DNA of 64,000 nt from Agrobacterium pusense (GTDB lineage Bacteria; Pseudomonadota; Alphaproteobacteria; Rhizobiales; Rhizobiaceae): assembly GCF_900102105.1 (NCBI RefSeq), contig NZ_FNBB01000003.1, positions 434,001 through 498,000 of the forward strand, given 5' to 3'. The first letter of the stretch is position 1, and each line of letters opens with the position of its first letter. Below, piece by piece: positions 8,301-17,572 of this stretch. The notes under the pieces are model-generated. The model was not told the origin of the DNA. It saw only the letters and a program-made list of their open reading frames with translations, and made no database searches. A program made the position numbers and the translations under genes.

Positions 8301-9329
8301 ATGCCCCTTTCCCACATCTCCCATTTCGCCTTTCTTGTCCCGGGCAACTATCATGACGATGATCCGGGACAGGGGCTGGAAGAAACCCTGCAGCTTTTCG
8401 AAGCAGGAGAGGCGCTGGGTTATCATAGTGCCTGGGTCCGCCAGCGCCATCTGGAGCGGGGTGTTTCCTCTGCGGCGACTTTCCTCGCTGCGGCTTCGCA
8501 ACGAACCAGACGGATCGGGTTAGGCACCGCCGTTATTCAACTCGGTTACGAGAACCCATTCAGGCTGGCGGAGGATCTGGCCACCGTGGATGTCCTGTCG
8601 CGCGGACGGCTGAATGTGGGGGTTTCGGTGGGCGCACCACCCTTCGCCCATCTTATTTCCGACTATGTCGATACGGTTGTAGACGCGGACTACAGCCACG
8701 CGCGCGCTGAGAAGCTGGCGAGGGCGCTGCGATCGGAGCCGCTGTCGAACGAGACGGAGGCGGGCAATGCGGCCGGTGCGCAGGTGCCGCGGCTTCGGCC
8801 AGTCGCCAAGGGGCTGACGGACCGGTTATGGTATGGCGGTGGATCGCAGAACTCTGCGCGTTGGGCTGGCAGGGCAGGGTTCAATCTTCTGACGGGCAAT
8901 ATTGTCAGCGGCGAGAATACCGATGATTTTCTGACCGCTCAGGCGGCTCTCGTTGCTCGCTTCCGGCAGGAATGGGCGCATGAGCGCGAACCGCGTGTCG
9001 CTCTTGGCCGCGTGATCCTGCCAACCGATAGCGCAAGCCCCGCCACGCGCCGCCGTTACCAGGAATTCGTTGCCGAGCGGGACAAGCGCACGACCTCGCC
9101 GCATGGGGCGCGCCGCACGCTTTTCCTGCCGGATATCGTCGGGACGACGCATGAGATTCTGGAAAGATTGTCGAGCGACCCCGTTTTGCCGTTTGTCTCG
9201 GAATTCCGCCTCGAACTTCCCTATGAATTCCAGCCGGAAGATTATCGCCAGATCGTGACGGATTTCGCCTCTGTCCTGCCGCAGCTTTCCGGCGAAAGGC
9301 CGGTTTTGAAAGTGGCGACGGGGCAATAA
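8301..9329 (+). CDS. LLM-class flavin-dependent monooxygenase (luciferase-like)
   Basis: A 342-residue luciferase-fold protein from the chosen start. Typical elements are the GYHSAWVRQRHL strand, TRRIGLGTAVIQLGYENPFRLAEDLATVDVLS, and RGRLNVGVSVGAP. The C-terminal part carries the usual insertion region and a substrate-side segment (LWYGGGSQNSARWAGRAGFN). These enzymes use reduced FMN and oxygen to oxidise sulfonates, sulfones, thioethers or amines. The start is uncertain: 8301 begins family homology but has a poor ribosome site. It is a single-gene unit at the edge of the organosulfur region and converges on the NtaA-type gene at 9407. Confidence 0.8.
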   Translation: MPLSHISHFAFLVPGNYHDDDPGQGLEETLQLFEAGEALGYHSAWVRQRHLERGVSSAATFLAAASQRTRRIGLGTAVIQLGYENPFRLAEDLATVDVLSRGRLNVGVSVGAPPFAHLISDYVDTVVDADYSHARAEKLARALRSEPLSNETEAGNAAGAQVPRLRPVAKGLTDRLWYGGGSQNSARWAGRAGFNLLTGNIVSGENTDDFLTAQAALVARFRQEWAHEREPRVALGRVILPTDSASPATRRRYQEFVAERDKRTTSPHGARRTLFLPDIVGTTHEILERLSSDPVLPFVSEFRLELPYEFQPEDYRQIVTDFASVLPQLSGERPVLKVATGQ

Positions 9330-9406
9330 CATCGCCACCTCCCGCCATTCGACTTTCAATGGAAGCCGGCGGGAGGTCGACTGAGCGACATTGCCGCGTC
9401 CGTCCT

Positions 9407-10714
9407 TCAATCGGGGTATGGCAGGCCATAGCGGTCGCGGATCGTCGCGGCTTCATAGTCGCGCGGGTAAACCCCACGATCCTGCAGTACCGGAACAACT
9501 TGTTCGACGAATTCAGCGATATCATCGGGCGCCCGTGGCGGCTGTAATGTGTAGCCATCCACTGTGCCATCCTGCCAGAGGTCGATAATGCCGTCCGCTA
9601 CCTCTTCCGCCGTGCCGAGCAGCAGCCGGTGGTGCCCTTCCGAGCGGCGTACGGCCTCGCGGGCAGTCAGTTTTTCATGGGTCAGAAGATCGGAAAGGCC
9701 AAGGCCAATGCCTACCGCCCATTGCCGGTTCTGATCGGGGATGAAACGCTCGGCATCGAGTTTTGCGTCGGGGTCGAAATCGCGAGGCTCTATGCCGTTT
9801 TCTCTGGCGAAACGTGCCAGGAGACCGTCTTCCGAACCGGCGCCGCTGTAGAGTTCGTGTTTACGCAAGGCTTCCTGCCGGGTTTCGCCGAGAATGACGA
9901 CGAGGCCGGGAACGATGCGGATGCCAGAGGGATCGCGCCCGAGGGAGACGGCGCGGTCGCGGACCTTCTTGCCAAAGGCCTGCCCTGCGGGACGTGACAG
10001 AATATTGCAATAGATGATCTCGCCATGGCGTGCCGCGAGATCAATGCCGCCTTCGGAGGCGCCGGCCTGCGCGATAACGGGATGCCCCTGCGGCCCGCGC
10101 GGAACGTTGAGGGGGCCTTTGACATGGAAATATTGCCCCTCATGATCGATGGTTTCGGCTGTCGCCGCATCCCAGAAGCGGTTCTCCGGCACGTCGCTCT
10201 CGCGGCGGGGGTCCCAGCTAGACCAGAGCTTTTTTGCGACATCCAGGAATTCGGTAGCCTTGGCATAACGTTCGCTGCGCGGCGGCAGCGGGTCGTTGCC
10301 AAAATTGGCGGCAACATTGGGATTAAAGGAAGAAACGATATTGACGATCAGCCGGCCGCCGGTGACGAGATCGATGGATTGAGTTCGTCTGGCGAAATTA
10401 TAGGGCGAATTGTAGGTGGAGGACACGGTTGCCACAAAGCCGATATCCGGCACCTGTGCGGCAAGCGATGTCGAGAGGATGAGCGGATCAATGGTGTGGA
10501 ACGGCCGGCTTGCCGGGTCGGTCAGCAGTGCCGGGTGGTCGGAAAGGAAAACGGCGTCGAACCGGCCCTTATACGCCAGTTCCGTCAGTCGTCGGTAATA
10601 TCCGATATCGTTTATATCGTGCCGGTCTCCGCTCCGATATTTCCAGGCATTGGCGAGATATCCTGTCGTGTTGATGCCGACGTTGAGATTGAGCCGGCGT
10701 TTGGTCTTGCTCAT
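9407..10714 (-). CDS. LLM flavin monooxygenase of the NtaA/SnaA/DszA family
   Basis: A 435-residue protein. It has the family opening (LNLNVGINTTGYLANAWKY), the RFDAVFLSDHPAL region, STSLAAQVPDIGFVATVSST, the LVTGGRLIVNIVSS strand and the C-terminal DGYTLQPP segment. Proteins of this group include nitrilotriacetate monooxygenase NtaA, pristinamycin IIA synthase SnaA and dibenzothiophene-sulfone monooxygenase DszA; they need FMNH2 from a separate reductase. It is monocistronic, divergent from the DszB-like operon at 11062. The best partner reductase in the window is encoded at 36453. Substrate unknown. Confidence 0.85.
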   Translation of the reverse strand: MSKTKRRLNLNVGINTTGYLANAWKYRSGDRHDINDIGYYRRLTELAYKGRFDAVFLSDHPALLTDPASRPFHTIDPLILSTSLAAQVPDIGFVATVSSTYNSPYNFARRTQSIDLVTGGRLIVNIVSSFNPNVAANFGNDPLPPRSERYAKATEFLDVAKKLWSSWDPRRESDVPENRFWDAATAETIDHEGQYFHVKGPLNVPRGPQGHPVIAQAGASEGGIDLAARHGEIIYCNILSRPAGQAFGKKVRDRAVSLGRDPSGIRIVPGLVVILGETRQEALRKHELYSGAGSEDGLLARFARENGIEPRDFDPDAKLDAERFIPDQNRQWAVGIGLGLSDLLTHEKLTAREAVRRSEGHHRLLLGTAEEVADGIIDLWQDGTVDGYTLQPPRAPDDIAEFVEQVVPVLQDRGVYPRDYEAATIRDRYGLPYPD

Positions 10715-11061
10715 GCTGCCACTTTTTCTTTCGGGTCTGTTGGATTATCGGCCTGTATGGCCGCGCAATTGCGGGAAGCGTAACAGCCGGGGGGCCGGTC
10801 GCGAGTTAAAAATCCTTGCTGTGTGGAGAAGAAAAACTTTCGTCTCCAGTTTCACCCGCGCGTGGTCGATCTGATCGATGCCCGACAAAAATCCCAGCGA
10901 AATCCTGCTTTTATCGAAAGGATATTCCGCCATGCGGCGCATGAGCTGGTAAGATGGAAACGAATTTCCTCAATCGCGTTTGAAATAGTACACTTTATCT
11001 ATAGAAAATGTTTTATGGCGTGTAGCGTGCCGTCCAGATCGCAATTTCGAGGACGAACGCC
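10715..11061. promoter_or_regulatory. Divergent promoter region with a CTATAGAA box
   Basis: This 347-base gap separates the LLM gene at 10714 (-) from the desulfinase-like gene at 11062 (+). No gene is seen in it. At 10993-11018 an A/T-rich block contains TATCTATAGAAAATG, closely matching blocks at 36351-36380 and, inverted, at 33747-33768. It lies about 45-70 bases before the ATG at 11062, so it could be a -10/operator element for that operon. A GAGGA ribosome site precedes 11062. Confidence 0.45.
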
Positions 11062-12129
11062 ATGGCCAACGCCGCTCTTCGCCAGGGAACCCAACCCGTA
11101 ACGGTGTGGTATACACGCTGCCCGGCGCCCACGCCGCTTTCCATCGCAACGCAACTGGGCTGGATTGAGCAGAGTTTTGCCAACCACGGCATCTCCGTTT
11201 CGTCCATTCGCGATGCGGCCGATCCAGCCATTCGCCAGAGTCATTTTGATCATCGGCTGGACTGGTCGTTCCGTCAGGGCGGCAACATCCCACCGATCTG
11301 GGCGAAATCCGGTGGCCGGAAAACACGGCTGGTGGGGCTGACAAGAACCGACGAGTTCCAGGCCGTCATTGCCTTGCCCGCAAGTGGCATAAGCAAGGGA
11401 AGCGACCTGAAGGGGCGGCGCATCGGTCTGCCGAAGCGCCCGGACGAGATCATCGATTTCCAGCGCGCCACCTCGCTTAAGGGCATCGTGTCGGCATTGA
11501 CGGTCTCGGGGCTTTCCATCGCAGATGTCGAGCTTGTCGAGCTTGCCGCCAAAGAACCCGTGCTGCTCGGCCCGACGGAGGAACGGTTCCACGGTCTGCG
11601 CCGGCGGCTTCCCTATGGCGAGGAAATCGCAGCATTACACCGGGGCCAAATCGATGCATTTTTCGTCAAGGGCGCGGAAGGCGTCACTGTCGCTAATCTC
11701 ATCGCCGCCCAGGTCGTGGTATCGACGGGTTTTCACCCTGATCCGAAGATCCGCATCAATAACGGTACGCCGCGTCCCCTGACCGTGGACGCCACTTTTG
11801 CCGATGAGCGTCCGGATCTGGTAGCGGAACTGGTGGCCACGGTTCAGCGCGTTGCGGATTGGGCAAATGACAATCCGGGGGAGGCCGTGCGTTTCATCGC
11901 TCGCGAGATCGGCGTCAGCGAGGAGGCGGTTCTCGCTGCGAATGGCCCGGACGTATATCGCAATCTGAGACTCGATCTCGATCCGGCTGAGCTGGATGCG
12001 CTCAGTCACTTCAAGGATTTCCTGCTGCAATGGAAATTCATTCCCGAAGATTTCGATGTCCAGGACTGGGCCGATCCACGCGCCCTTTCTGCACCGCAGG
12101 ATACCGCGCACCATATTGTTGGGAGATGA
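11062..12129 (+). CDS. DszB-like sulfinate desulfinase homologue (would often be labelled an ABC sulfonate-binding protein)
   Basis: A 355-residue protein of the NMT1/SsuA-like fold but without any signal peptide, so probably cytoplasmic. Compared from memory with the Rhodococcus desulfinase DszB, the catalytic set is present: Cys20 in WYTRCPAPTP (Cys27 of DszB), His61 in RQSHF (His60), and Arg71-x-Gly-Gly in SFRQGGNIPP (Arg70, Gly73). His-to-Arg spacing is exactly 10 residues in both. DszB cleaves 2'-hydroxybiphenyl-2-sulfinate to the phenol and sulfite. It leads an operon with an NmrA-like reductase, an LLM monooxygenase, an M20 amidohydrolase and a binding protein. The desulfinase role is inferred; an ordinary binding protein is the alternative. 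A paralogue is at 30214. Confidence 0.7.
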   Translation: MANAALRQGTQPVTVWYTRCPAPTPLSIATQLGWIEQSFANHGISVSSIRDAADPAIRQSHFDHRLDWSFRQGGNIPPIWAKSGGRKTRLVGLTRTDEFQAVIALPASGISKGSDLKGRRIGLPKRPDEIIDFQRATSLKGIVSALTVSGLSIADVELVELAAKEPVLLGPTEERFHGLRRRLPYGEEIAALHRGQIDAFFVKGAEGVTVANLIAAQVVVSTGFHPDPKIRINNGTPRPLTVDATFADERPDLVAELVATVQRVADWANDNPGEAVRFIAREIGVSEEAVLAANGPDVYRNLRLDLDPAELDALSHFKDFLLQWKFIPEDFDVQDWADPRALSAPQDTAHHIVGR

Positions 12130-12136
12130 TAACGTC

Positions 12137-13030
12137 ATGGCAGCCATCATTCTTGTAACGGGTGCAACGGGCAAGCTCGGGCAAAGGGTCGTCAGCCGTC
12201 TTTTGCAACGTCAGGCGGAGGTTCGGGTCCTGACCCGCCGGCGCGAAGACGCGCTGAAGCTGTGGGGCGACAGGGTCGAGATTGCGGAGGGTAATTTTTC
12301 CGATCGGGCCAGCCTGAAGGCGGCGGCGCGGGGGACCGACAGGGTGTTTCTGCTTTCGCCCATCGGGGAGACGCTGGCGGCAGACCAGAAGACGGTCATC
12401 GATGCCGCTCTCTCCGCCGGTATATCGCGGATCGTGAAAATATCCGGTTCCGACTGGACTATTGGAAATGCTGCACGCTCGATTTCGGGAGCGGCGCATG
12501 GCGAGGTGGAACAATATCTGGCGGCAAGCGGCATCGCGCATACGGTGTTGCGGCCGAACGCCTGGATGCAGGTTGCGCTGGAGCCTGCTGTCGCCGCGCT
12601 TCGCAAAGGCGAGGACGTGCCGGCCCGTTTCGGCGATGCGGCGGTCTCCTTCATCGATGCCGACGATATTGCCGATGTCGCTGTACAGGCTCTGGCTTCA
12701 AGCGCACCGCTCGTCGGCCCATTGGTGCTGACCGGACGCGAAGCGCTGACGGCGCTGGAAATTGCCCGCATTGCGGCCCGTATCCTGCATCGGCCCGTTG
12801 GCGTTTCGCACCATGCTGCCCCCGTCTTTCCGCCGCATATCGGCGCTTTCGAACAGACGGCGATCGGTGAATTCGGAGAACTCATCCGCGAAGGTTTCGC
12901 CGCATCCATCACCGACGCCATCTACCATATCACCGGCCGCCAGCCCCGCAGTGTCGAAGATTATCTGCGCGCGCGGCTGGCGACTGCCCCACAGGGCGAT
13001 CATTCCGAGGGAGAAAAGACATGGCGCTGA
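12137..13030 (+). CDS. NmrA-like NAD(P)-binding reductase
   Basis: A 297-residue atypical short-chain dehydrogenase-like protein. The nucleotide-binding motif TGATGKLG is at about residues 8-15, followed by VRVLTRR (usual place for NADP phosphate contact) and the later LRPNAWMQ and FIDADDIADVAV segments of the NmrA/QOR2 group. The frame is open from 11996, but 12137 gives the proper Rossmann start and is preceded by GGGAGA. It lies 7 bases after the DszB-like gene and overlaps the next LLM gene by 10 bases, so it is co-transcribed. It may supply a reduction step or sense redox state; function unknown. Confidence 0.8.
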   Translation: MAAIILVTGATGKLGQRVVSRLLQRQAEVRVLTRRREDALKLWGDRVEIAEGNFSDRASLKAAARGTDRVFLLSPIGETLAADQKTVIDAALSAGISRIVKISGSDWTIGNAARSISGAAHGEVEQYLAASGIAHTVLRPNAWMQVALEPAVAALRKGEDVPARFGDAAVSFIDADDIADVAVQALASSAPLVGPLVLTGREALTALEIARIAARILHRPVGVSHHAAPVFPPHIGAFEQTAIGEFGELIREGFAASITDAIYHITGRQPRSVEDYLRARLATAPQGDHSEGEKTWR

Positions 13031-14205
13031 CTGTTCCATTACCCGAAGATTCTGAGCTCAAAGGTCTTGAGCTGAAAGGCCCGGCTGATTTCGACAACAG
13101 CCCGCTCAGTCGCGCCATAAAGCAGCCCCTGATGCTCGGTCTGTTCCTCAATCTGCAGGATATCAATTTCTCCAGCTTGCCGACCAGCAACAGCTGGACC
13201 TTCGATTACAATGTCGAGCTGGTGAAGCGTGCCGAAGAGCTCGGTTTCGAAATCGCCTTTAGTCGCACGCAATGGCTGCCGAAGGGTGGTTATGACGGTG
13301 AATCCTCGCTTGACAGTTTCATTGCGCTTGGCGCGATGGCGGCGGTGACGAAGAGCATATTGCTGATCTCCACCATCCACGTTCTTTACGGGCCCCTGCA
13401 TCCGCTGCATCTCGCCAAATATGGCGCGACGCTGGATCATATCGCCAAAGGGCGCTGGGGCATCAACATCGTCACCGGCCACCGTGCCATCGAACATGAA
13501 ATGTTCGGCTGGCAGCGGATCGATCATGACAAGCGTTATGACATGGCGGGGGAATTGTTCGATGTGCTCCACCGCCTTTGGGGAGAAACCGAAAACTTCA
13601 CTTATGAAGGCAAGCTCAACCCGTGGGCGATCAACAATGGCTGGATCACGCCGAAGCCCGCCTTCGGCCGCCCCCCGCTGGTGACAGCGACGGGTTCTCC
13701 CGCCGGTATCGATTTCGCCGCCCGTCATTCCGATCTGGTTTTCGTCACTTCGCCGGGCGGTGCGCATATAGACAGTGCGCTCGAAGCGCTTCCCGATCAT
13801 GTCGCCACCATCAAGAACCGCGCCAAAGCCTATGGCCGGCAGGTGAAGACGATCATCAATCCGATCATTGTCAGTCGCGATACGGAGAAGGAGGCGATCG
13901 CCTATGCCGATGCCATCGAGGCCGGAAAGCCGCAGCCCGGCACGCGTGCTTTCGCCACCAACAATTACGACAGCGACGCCCATGCCTGGCGCGGACGCGG
14001 TGATGCACGCCACAAGCAGGGCCGCAATCTCGGAGGCAATATCGAAATCATCGGTTCGCCCGAGCAGGTGGTCGAGCAGCTTGTCGGCCTGAAAAAGGCG
14101 GGGATCGACGGCGTTCAGCTGAATTTCTACGATTTCCGCGAGGACCTCGATTATTTCGCCGAGCGTATTCTGCCCTTGATGAAGGAGGCGGGCCTGAGGC
14201 TCTGA
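13021..14205 (+). CDS. LLM flavin monooxygenase, SfnG/RutA-like subgroup
   Basis: A 394-residue protein. It has the subgroup's TFDYNVELVKRAEELGFEIA opening, LDSFIALGAMAAVTKSILL, LDHIAKGRWGINIVTGHRA and YDMAGELFDVLHRLW. Related enzymes include dimethylsulfone monooxygenase SfnG and the pyrimidine oxygenase RutA, both FMNH2-dependent. The start at 13021 follows GAGGGAG and lies inside the end of the preceding gene. In this operon the oxygenase would produce, and the DszB-like protein would use, a sulfinate; that order is inferred. Confidence 0.85.
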   Translation: MALTVPLPEDSELKGLELKGPADFDNSPLSRAIKQPLMLGLFLNLQDINFSSLPTSNSWTFDYNVELVKRAEELGFEIAFSRTQWLPKGGYDGESSLDSFIALGAMAAVTKSILLISTIHVLYGPLHPLHLAKYGATLDHIAKGRWGINIVTGHRAIEHEMFGWQRIDHDKRYDMAGELFDVLHRLWGETENFTYEGKLNPWAINNGWITPKPAFGRPPLVTATGSPAGIDFAARHSDLVFVTSPGGAHIDSALEALPDHVATIKNRAKAYGRQVKTIINPIIVSRDTEKEAIAYADAIEAGKPQPGTRAFATNNYDSDAHAWRGRGDARHKQGRNLGGNIEIIGSPEQVVEQLVGLKKAGIDGVQLNFYDFREDLDYFAERILPLMKEAGLRL

Positions 14206-14244
14206 CGCCTTTCCAGCCCTGATTTTCCTATCCGAACCCAATCC

Positions 14245-14266
14245 TTCGCAATCGTCTGATTGCGAA
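14245..14266 (+). other. Intercistronic hairpin before the M20 gene
   Basis: An 8-bp perfect stem (TTCGCAAT/ATTGCGAA) with a 6-base loop and no long T run. It sits in the 90-base gap between the LLM and M20 genes and could be an mRNA processing or stabilising structure rather than a terminator. Confidence 0.5.
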
Positions 14267-14295
14267 AACGATGTTGTTTGCCCTGAGGAGATACC

Positions 14296-15495
14296 GTGAA
14301 TATCGCCGTCGATCCCGTTAAGACACCCGCCCCTAAAATCATCGACCGGATCGGGACCTATGTTCCCGAACTCGTCTCTATCCGCCACGACCTGCACCAG
14401 CATCCCGAAATCGGCTTCGAGGAGGTGCGCACGTCAGGCATCGTCGCTGAAAAGCTTGCTTCCTGGGGCATCGAGGTTCATCGCGGTTATGGCAAGACCG
14501 GCGTGGTTGGCGTGCTGCGCGGCCGTCATGCGGGCAATCGCTCCATCGGGCTCCGGGCCGATATGGATGCCCTGCCGATGCCCGAGGAAACCGGACTGCC
14601 CTATGCATCCGTCTACCCCGGAAAGTTCCATGGCTGCGGGCATGATGTGCACACCACCATCCTGCTCGGCACCGCCCGTTATCTGGCGGAAACCCGCGAT
14701 TTCGCCGGCACGGTGGTGTTCATTTTCCAGCCTGCCGAAGAGGGACTGGGCGGCGCGCGCGCCATGATTGCCGATGGGCTGTTCAAGGATTTTCCGGTCG
14801 ACGAGATTTACGGGCTCCACAATTCCACCCATGCCGCGCCCAATCACCTCAAGGTTTCGCCGGGCACCATTCTGGCTGGTGCGGATTTCTTTGACATCCG
14901 GCTCAAGGGCCGGGGTGCTCACGCCGCGCATCCCGATGTCTCCCGCGACCCGGTGCCGGCAACGGGTGAGCTGATCCAGGCGCTGCAGACCATCGTCAGC
15001 CGCAACGTATCGCCCACCGATCCCGCCGTGCTGTCGATCACGCGCATCGAAGCTGGATCAGCCTATAACGTCATTCCCGAAACGGCCGCGATTGCCGGAA
15101 CAGTGCGAGCCTTTTCCGACAGCGTGCGCGAAACCATAAGGGGCCGCATCCGCACCATCTCGGATCACATCGCTGCTGCCTATGGCCTGACTGCTGAGGT
15201 GGATATTCGCGACATATTCTCGGTCCTCACCAATGATGACGCGTCAGTGGAAATCGTTGCCGGCGTGGCGCGCGAGGTTCTGGGAGACGAGCGCGTTTCC
15301 ACCGAGCCCGGCCGCTTCATGGGCAGCGAGGATTTCGCCGATCTTTTGAAACACGCACCGGGTGCGTTTTTCACCCTTGGCCATTCCGGCACGGTACCTG
15401 CCCACAATCCCGGTTTCATCGTTGACGACGACATCCTGCCCGTCGGGGCGACCCTGTTCGCGCGGCTGGTGGAAACTCGGCTGAAACCTGCCTGA
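14296..15495 (+). CDS. M20-family amidohydrolase (hippurate hydrolase/aminoacylase type)
   Basis: A 399-residue zinc-type peptidase/amidase starting at GTG (14296) after GAGGAG. The signature metal-site segment HGCGHDVHT lies at about residues 112-120, the catalytic glutamates in FQPAEEG near 145-150, and the opening HDLHQHPEIGFEE at about 31-43. Family members remove N-acyl groups from amino acids and conjugates. Its place between an LLM monooxygenase and a peptide-type binding protein suggests deacylation of an N-acyl organosulfur amino acid, by analogy with the Bacillus S-alkyl-cysteine pathway. A second copy is at 41221. Confidence 0.9.
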   Translation: MNIAVDPVKTPAPKIIDRIGTYVPELVSIRHDLHQHPEIGFEEVRTSGIVAEKLASWGIEVHRGYGKTGVVGVLRGRHAGNRSIGLRADMDALPMPEETGLPYASVYPGKFHGCGHDVHTTILLGTARYLAETRDFAGTVVFIFQPAEEGLGGARAMIADGLFKDFPVDEIYGLHNSTHAAPNHLKVSPGTILAGADFFDIRLKGRGAHAAHPDVSRDPVPATGELIQALQTIVSRNVSPTDPAVLSITRIEAGSAYNVIPETAAIAGTVRAFSDSVRETIRGRIRTISDHIAAAYGLTAEVDIRDIFSVLTNDDASVEIVAGVAREVLGDERVSTEPGRFMGSEDFADLLKHAPGAFFTLGHSGTVPAHNPGFIVDDDILPVGATLFARLVETRLKPA

Positions 15496-15529
15496 AATTT
15501 AAAAAACAAGTCTGTAAGAGGAAACATCC

Positions 15530-17119
15530 ATGGATATTACAAGACGTAAGACATTGCTTCTGAGTGCCGCCCTGGCCGGAGCCACATTGCTGCCATCCCT
15601 GCCGACGCTGGCGGCGGAAACGCCGAAAAAGGGCGGGATCGTCACTTTTGCAGGTCTCGGCGAGCCAACGACGCTGGTGCCGCTTTCCGATTCCAATACG
15701 CGCACCCGCGCCATTTCCACGAAAATCCTCGAGGGTCTGGTGCGGTTCGACAGCGAGTTCAAACCGCATCCGGTTCTGGCCGAAAGCTGGGAAACATCAG
15801 CCGACGGACTGCGCTACACTTTCAAGCTGCGCAAGGGTGTCAAATGGCATGATGGCAAGGATTTCACATCGCAGGACGTCAAATTTTCGTTGCTTGCCTT
15901 CAAGAAGGTCGGGCCACGGGGGCGCATCACCTTCGCCAATGTTGCCGATATCGAAACGCCTGATCCGCTGACGGCCGTGGTGGTGCTTTCCAAACCCGCA
16001 CCTTATCTACTGCGCGCGCTGACGGGCGGAGAAACGCCCATATTGCCGGCCCATGCCTATGCTTCGGAAAACTACAATGAAAGCCCGAACGGCAATGCGC
16101 CAATCGGCACAGGCCCCTTCGTGTTCGAGGAATGGAAACGCGGAAGCTATGTGAAGCTGAAGAAGAACCCGGATTACTGGCAGGCCGATCTGCCCTACCT
16201 TGATGGTTTCGTGGCACGGTTCGTCGCTGATGCGGCTTCCACCACCATTTCCGTCGAGACGGGTGAGGCGGATTACACCGCCGATGTCTCCTACAGCGAT
16301 CTTGAGCGCCTGCGGCAAAATCCGAAACTGGCTGTGGAGGTCTATACCGACGCTTATCTCAACAATGCGGCCGTGTTCGAGTTCAATCTGGAGAACCCAA
16401 TTCTGGCGAAGAAGGAGGTGCGTCACGCGCTGGCCCACGCCATCGACCGCGATTTCATCAATGACGCCATCTTCTTCGGGACGGCGAAACCTGCCGGTTC
16501 CAACATCCCGGCAGTCTTCACCGCCTATAACGACGAAAAGCCTTTCACCTATCCCTTCGATCTCGCCAAGGCGAATGAGTTGCTGGACAAGGCCGGCTAC
16601 CCGAAGGGCGCGGATGGCACCCGCTTTTCGCTGCGGCTCGCCTTTCTGCCGTCCGACGTCTTCCGTAAAACGTCCGAATATCTCCGCTCATCCTTCGGCA
16701 AACTCGGCGTGAAGGTGGATATCGTCGAAGGCGATCTCGCCACCTTCATCAAGCGCGTTTATACCGAGCGCGGTTTCGACCTGACGGTGAATGGCATCAG
16801 CCGGTTGTTCGATCCGACGGCGGGCGTGCAGCGTCTTTACTGGTCCGATGGCATCAAGAACCCCGCGCCTTATGTCAACGCCGCCCACTATAACAATCCT
16901 ACGGTGGACAATCTTTTCCGGGCGGCCGCCATCGAGGTTGATGAAACGAAGCGGGCCGGGCAGTTCCATGAGATCCAGAAAGTCGTCGGAGATGAGCTGC
17001 CGAATTTCTCGATCGTTGCTTTGCCGACCGTCATTCTACGCAACACCAGCCTGAAATCGCTCGTGACGACCATCGACATTGCCTATGGCGATCTGGCGAC
17101 AGCCTGGAAAAGCGAGTGA
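15530..17119 (+). CDS. Peptide-type ABC substrate-binding protein with Tat-like signal
   Basis: A 529-residue family 5 binding protein. The N-terminus MDITRRKTLLLSAALAG carries a twin-arginine-like motif, with cleavage probably after LAA near residue 28. Typical elements are LVPLSDSNTRTRAIS, GVKWHDGKDFTSQDVKFS, GTGPFVFEEWKRGSYV and the RHALAHAIDRDFI region. It is the last gene of the 11062-17119 operon, which has no permease or ATPase of its own. The likely channel is encoded at 24339-28228. Similar proteins are at 17951 and 28497. Confidence 0.88.
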   Translation: MDITRRKTLLLSAALAGATLLPSLPTLAAETPKKGGIVTFAGLGEPTTLVPLSDSNTRTRAISTKILEGLVRFDSEFKPHPVLAESWETSADGLRYTFKLRKGVKWHDGKDFTSQDVKFSLLAFKKVGPRGRITFANVADIETPDPLTAVVVLSKPAPYLLRALTGGETPILPAHAYASENYNESPNGNAPIGTGPFVFEEWKRGSYVKLKKNPDYWQADLPYLDGFVARFVADAASTTISVETGEADYTADVSYSDLERLRQNPKLAVEVYTDAYLNNAAVFEFNLENPILAKKEVRHALAHAIDRDFINDAIFFGTAKPAGSNIPAVFTAYNDEKPFTYPFDLAKANELLDKAGYPKGADGTRFSLRLAFLPSDVFRKTSEYLRSSFGKLGVKVDIVEGDLATFIKRVYTERGFDLTVNGISRLFDPTAGVQRLYWSDGIKNPAPYVNAAHYNNPTVDNLFRAAAIEVDETKRAGQFHEIQKVVGDELPNFSIVALPTVILRNTSLKSLVTTIDIAYGDLATAWKSE

Positions 17120-17178
17120 GGACAGAAATCCAATAACCCTGCGCGTGAGAGTTATGACGAACTTTTCTCCGCATTCAA

Positions 17179-17270
17179 CGTCATCCTCGGTCTTGCACCG
17201 AGGATCTCCCAAGGCATCCTACGCCTTGTAGATCGCAGATGCTCGAGACAGGCCGGAGCATGACGAAGGA
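17179..17270. repeat. RIME-like palindromic intergenic repeat, copy C
   Basis: About 92 bases bounded by GTCATCCTCGG on the left and GGAGCATGAC on the right, with inner dyads such as CCTCGGTCTTGCACCGAGG and AGGCATCCTACGCCT. It differs from the copies at 4188 and 48990 but has the same mosaic plan with GTCAT/ATGAC ends. It lies just downstream of an operon end. Confidence 0.6.
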
Positions 17271-17300
17271 GAGGTTTTACGCCAACAGCATCTCACCAGA

Positions 17301-17326
17301 ACCCGGCAATTCTGCCGGGTTTTTTA
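17301..17326 (+). terminator. Intrinsic terminator of the 11062-17119 operon
   Basis: An 8-bp perfect stem (ACCCGGCA/TGCCGGGT) with a 4-base loop is followed by a run of T. It lies after the repeat element and about 180 bases beyond the binding protein stop. Confidence 0.85.
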
Positions 17327-17572
17327 TTGCCGAAACCCACCCTCCATCCTGTTTGCACCTTCGCGCGGCAAGCCTGTTTCAGGGAAAAACTTTGCGCATG
17401 AGACAGATCGGGTGAAACAGCGATGCCATCCACGAAAATTTAGAAAAAATCAATTTCATCAATAATTTAGCGCAAAGCTTTTCTTCGTTTCCAAGCAAGA
17501 ATTGCTTTCTGGACCCGCGCTATGGCCGCCTGCACTGTGAGCTGGAAATCTCACCCTCACATGATGGATGCC
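17327..17572. other. A/T-rich leader upstream of the DUF3088 gene
   Basis: After the terminator the sequence turns A/T-rich around 17435-17485 (AATTTAGAAAAAATC and nearby), as expected for a promoter of the 17573-20938 operon. The reading frame of the next gene is open from 17522, but those codons do not look like family sequence. Confidence 0.35.

Noticed and set aside
11062..12129. Annotation as a periplasmic sulfonate-binding protein
   Set aside because: No signal peptide or lipobox, and the DszB catalytic residues are conserved; kept only as the alternative.
13039..14403. Long minus-strand open frame (454 codons) opposite the SfnG-like LLM gene
   Set aside because: Shadow of a well-supported coding frame; no recognisable domain or ribosome site.
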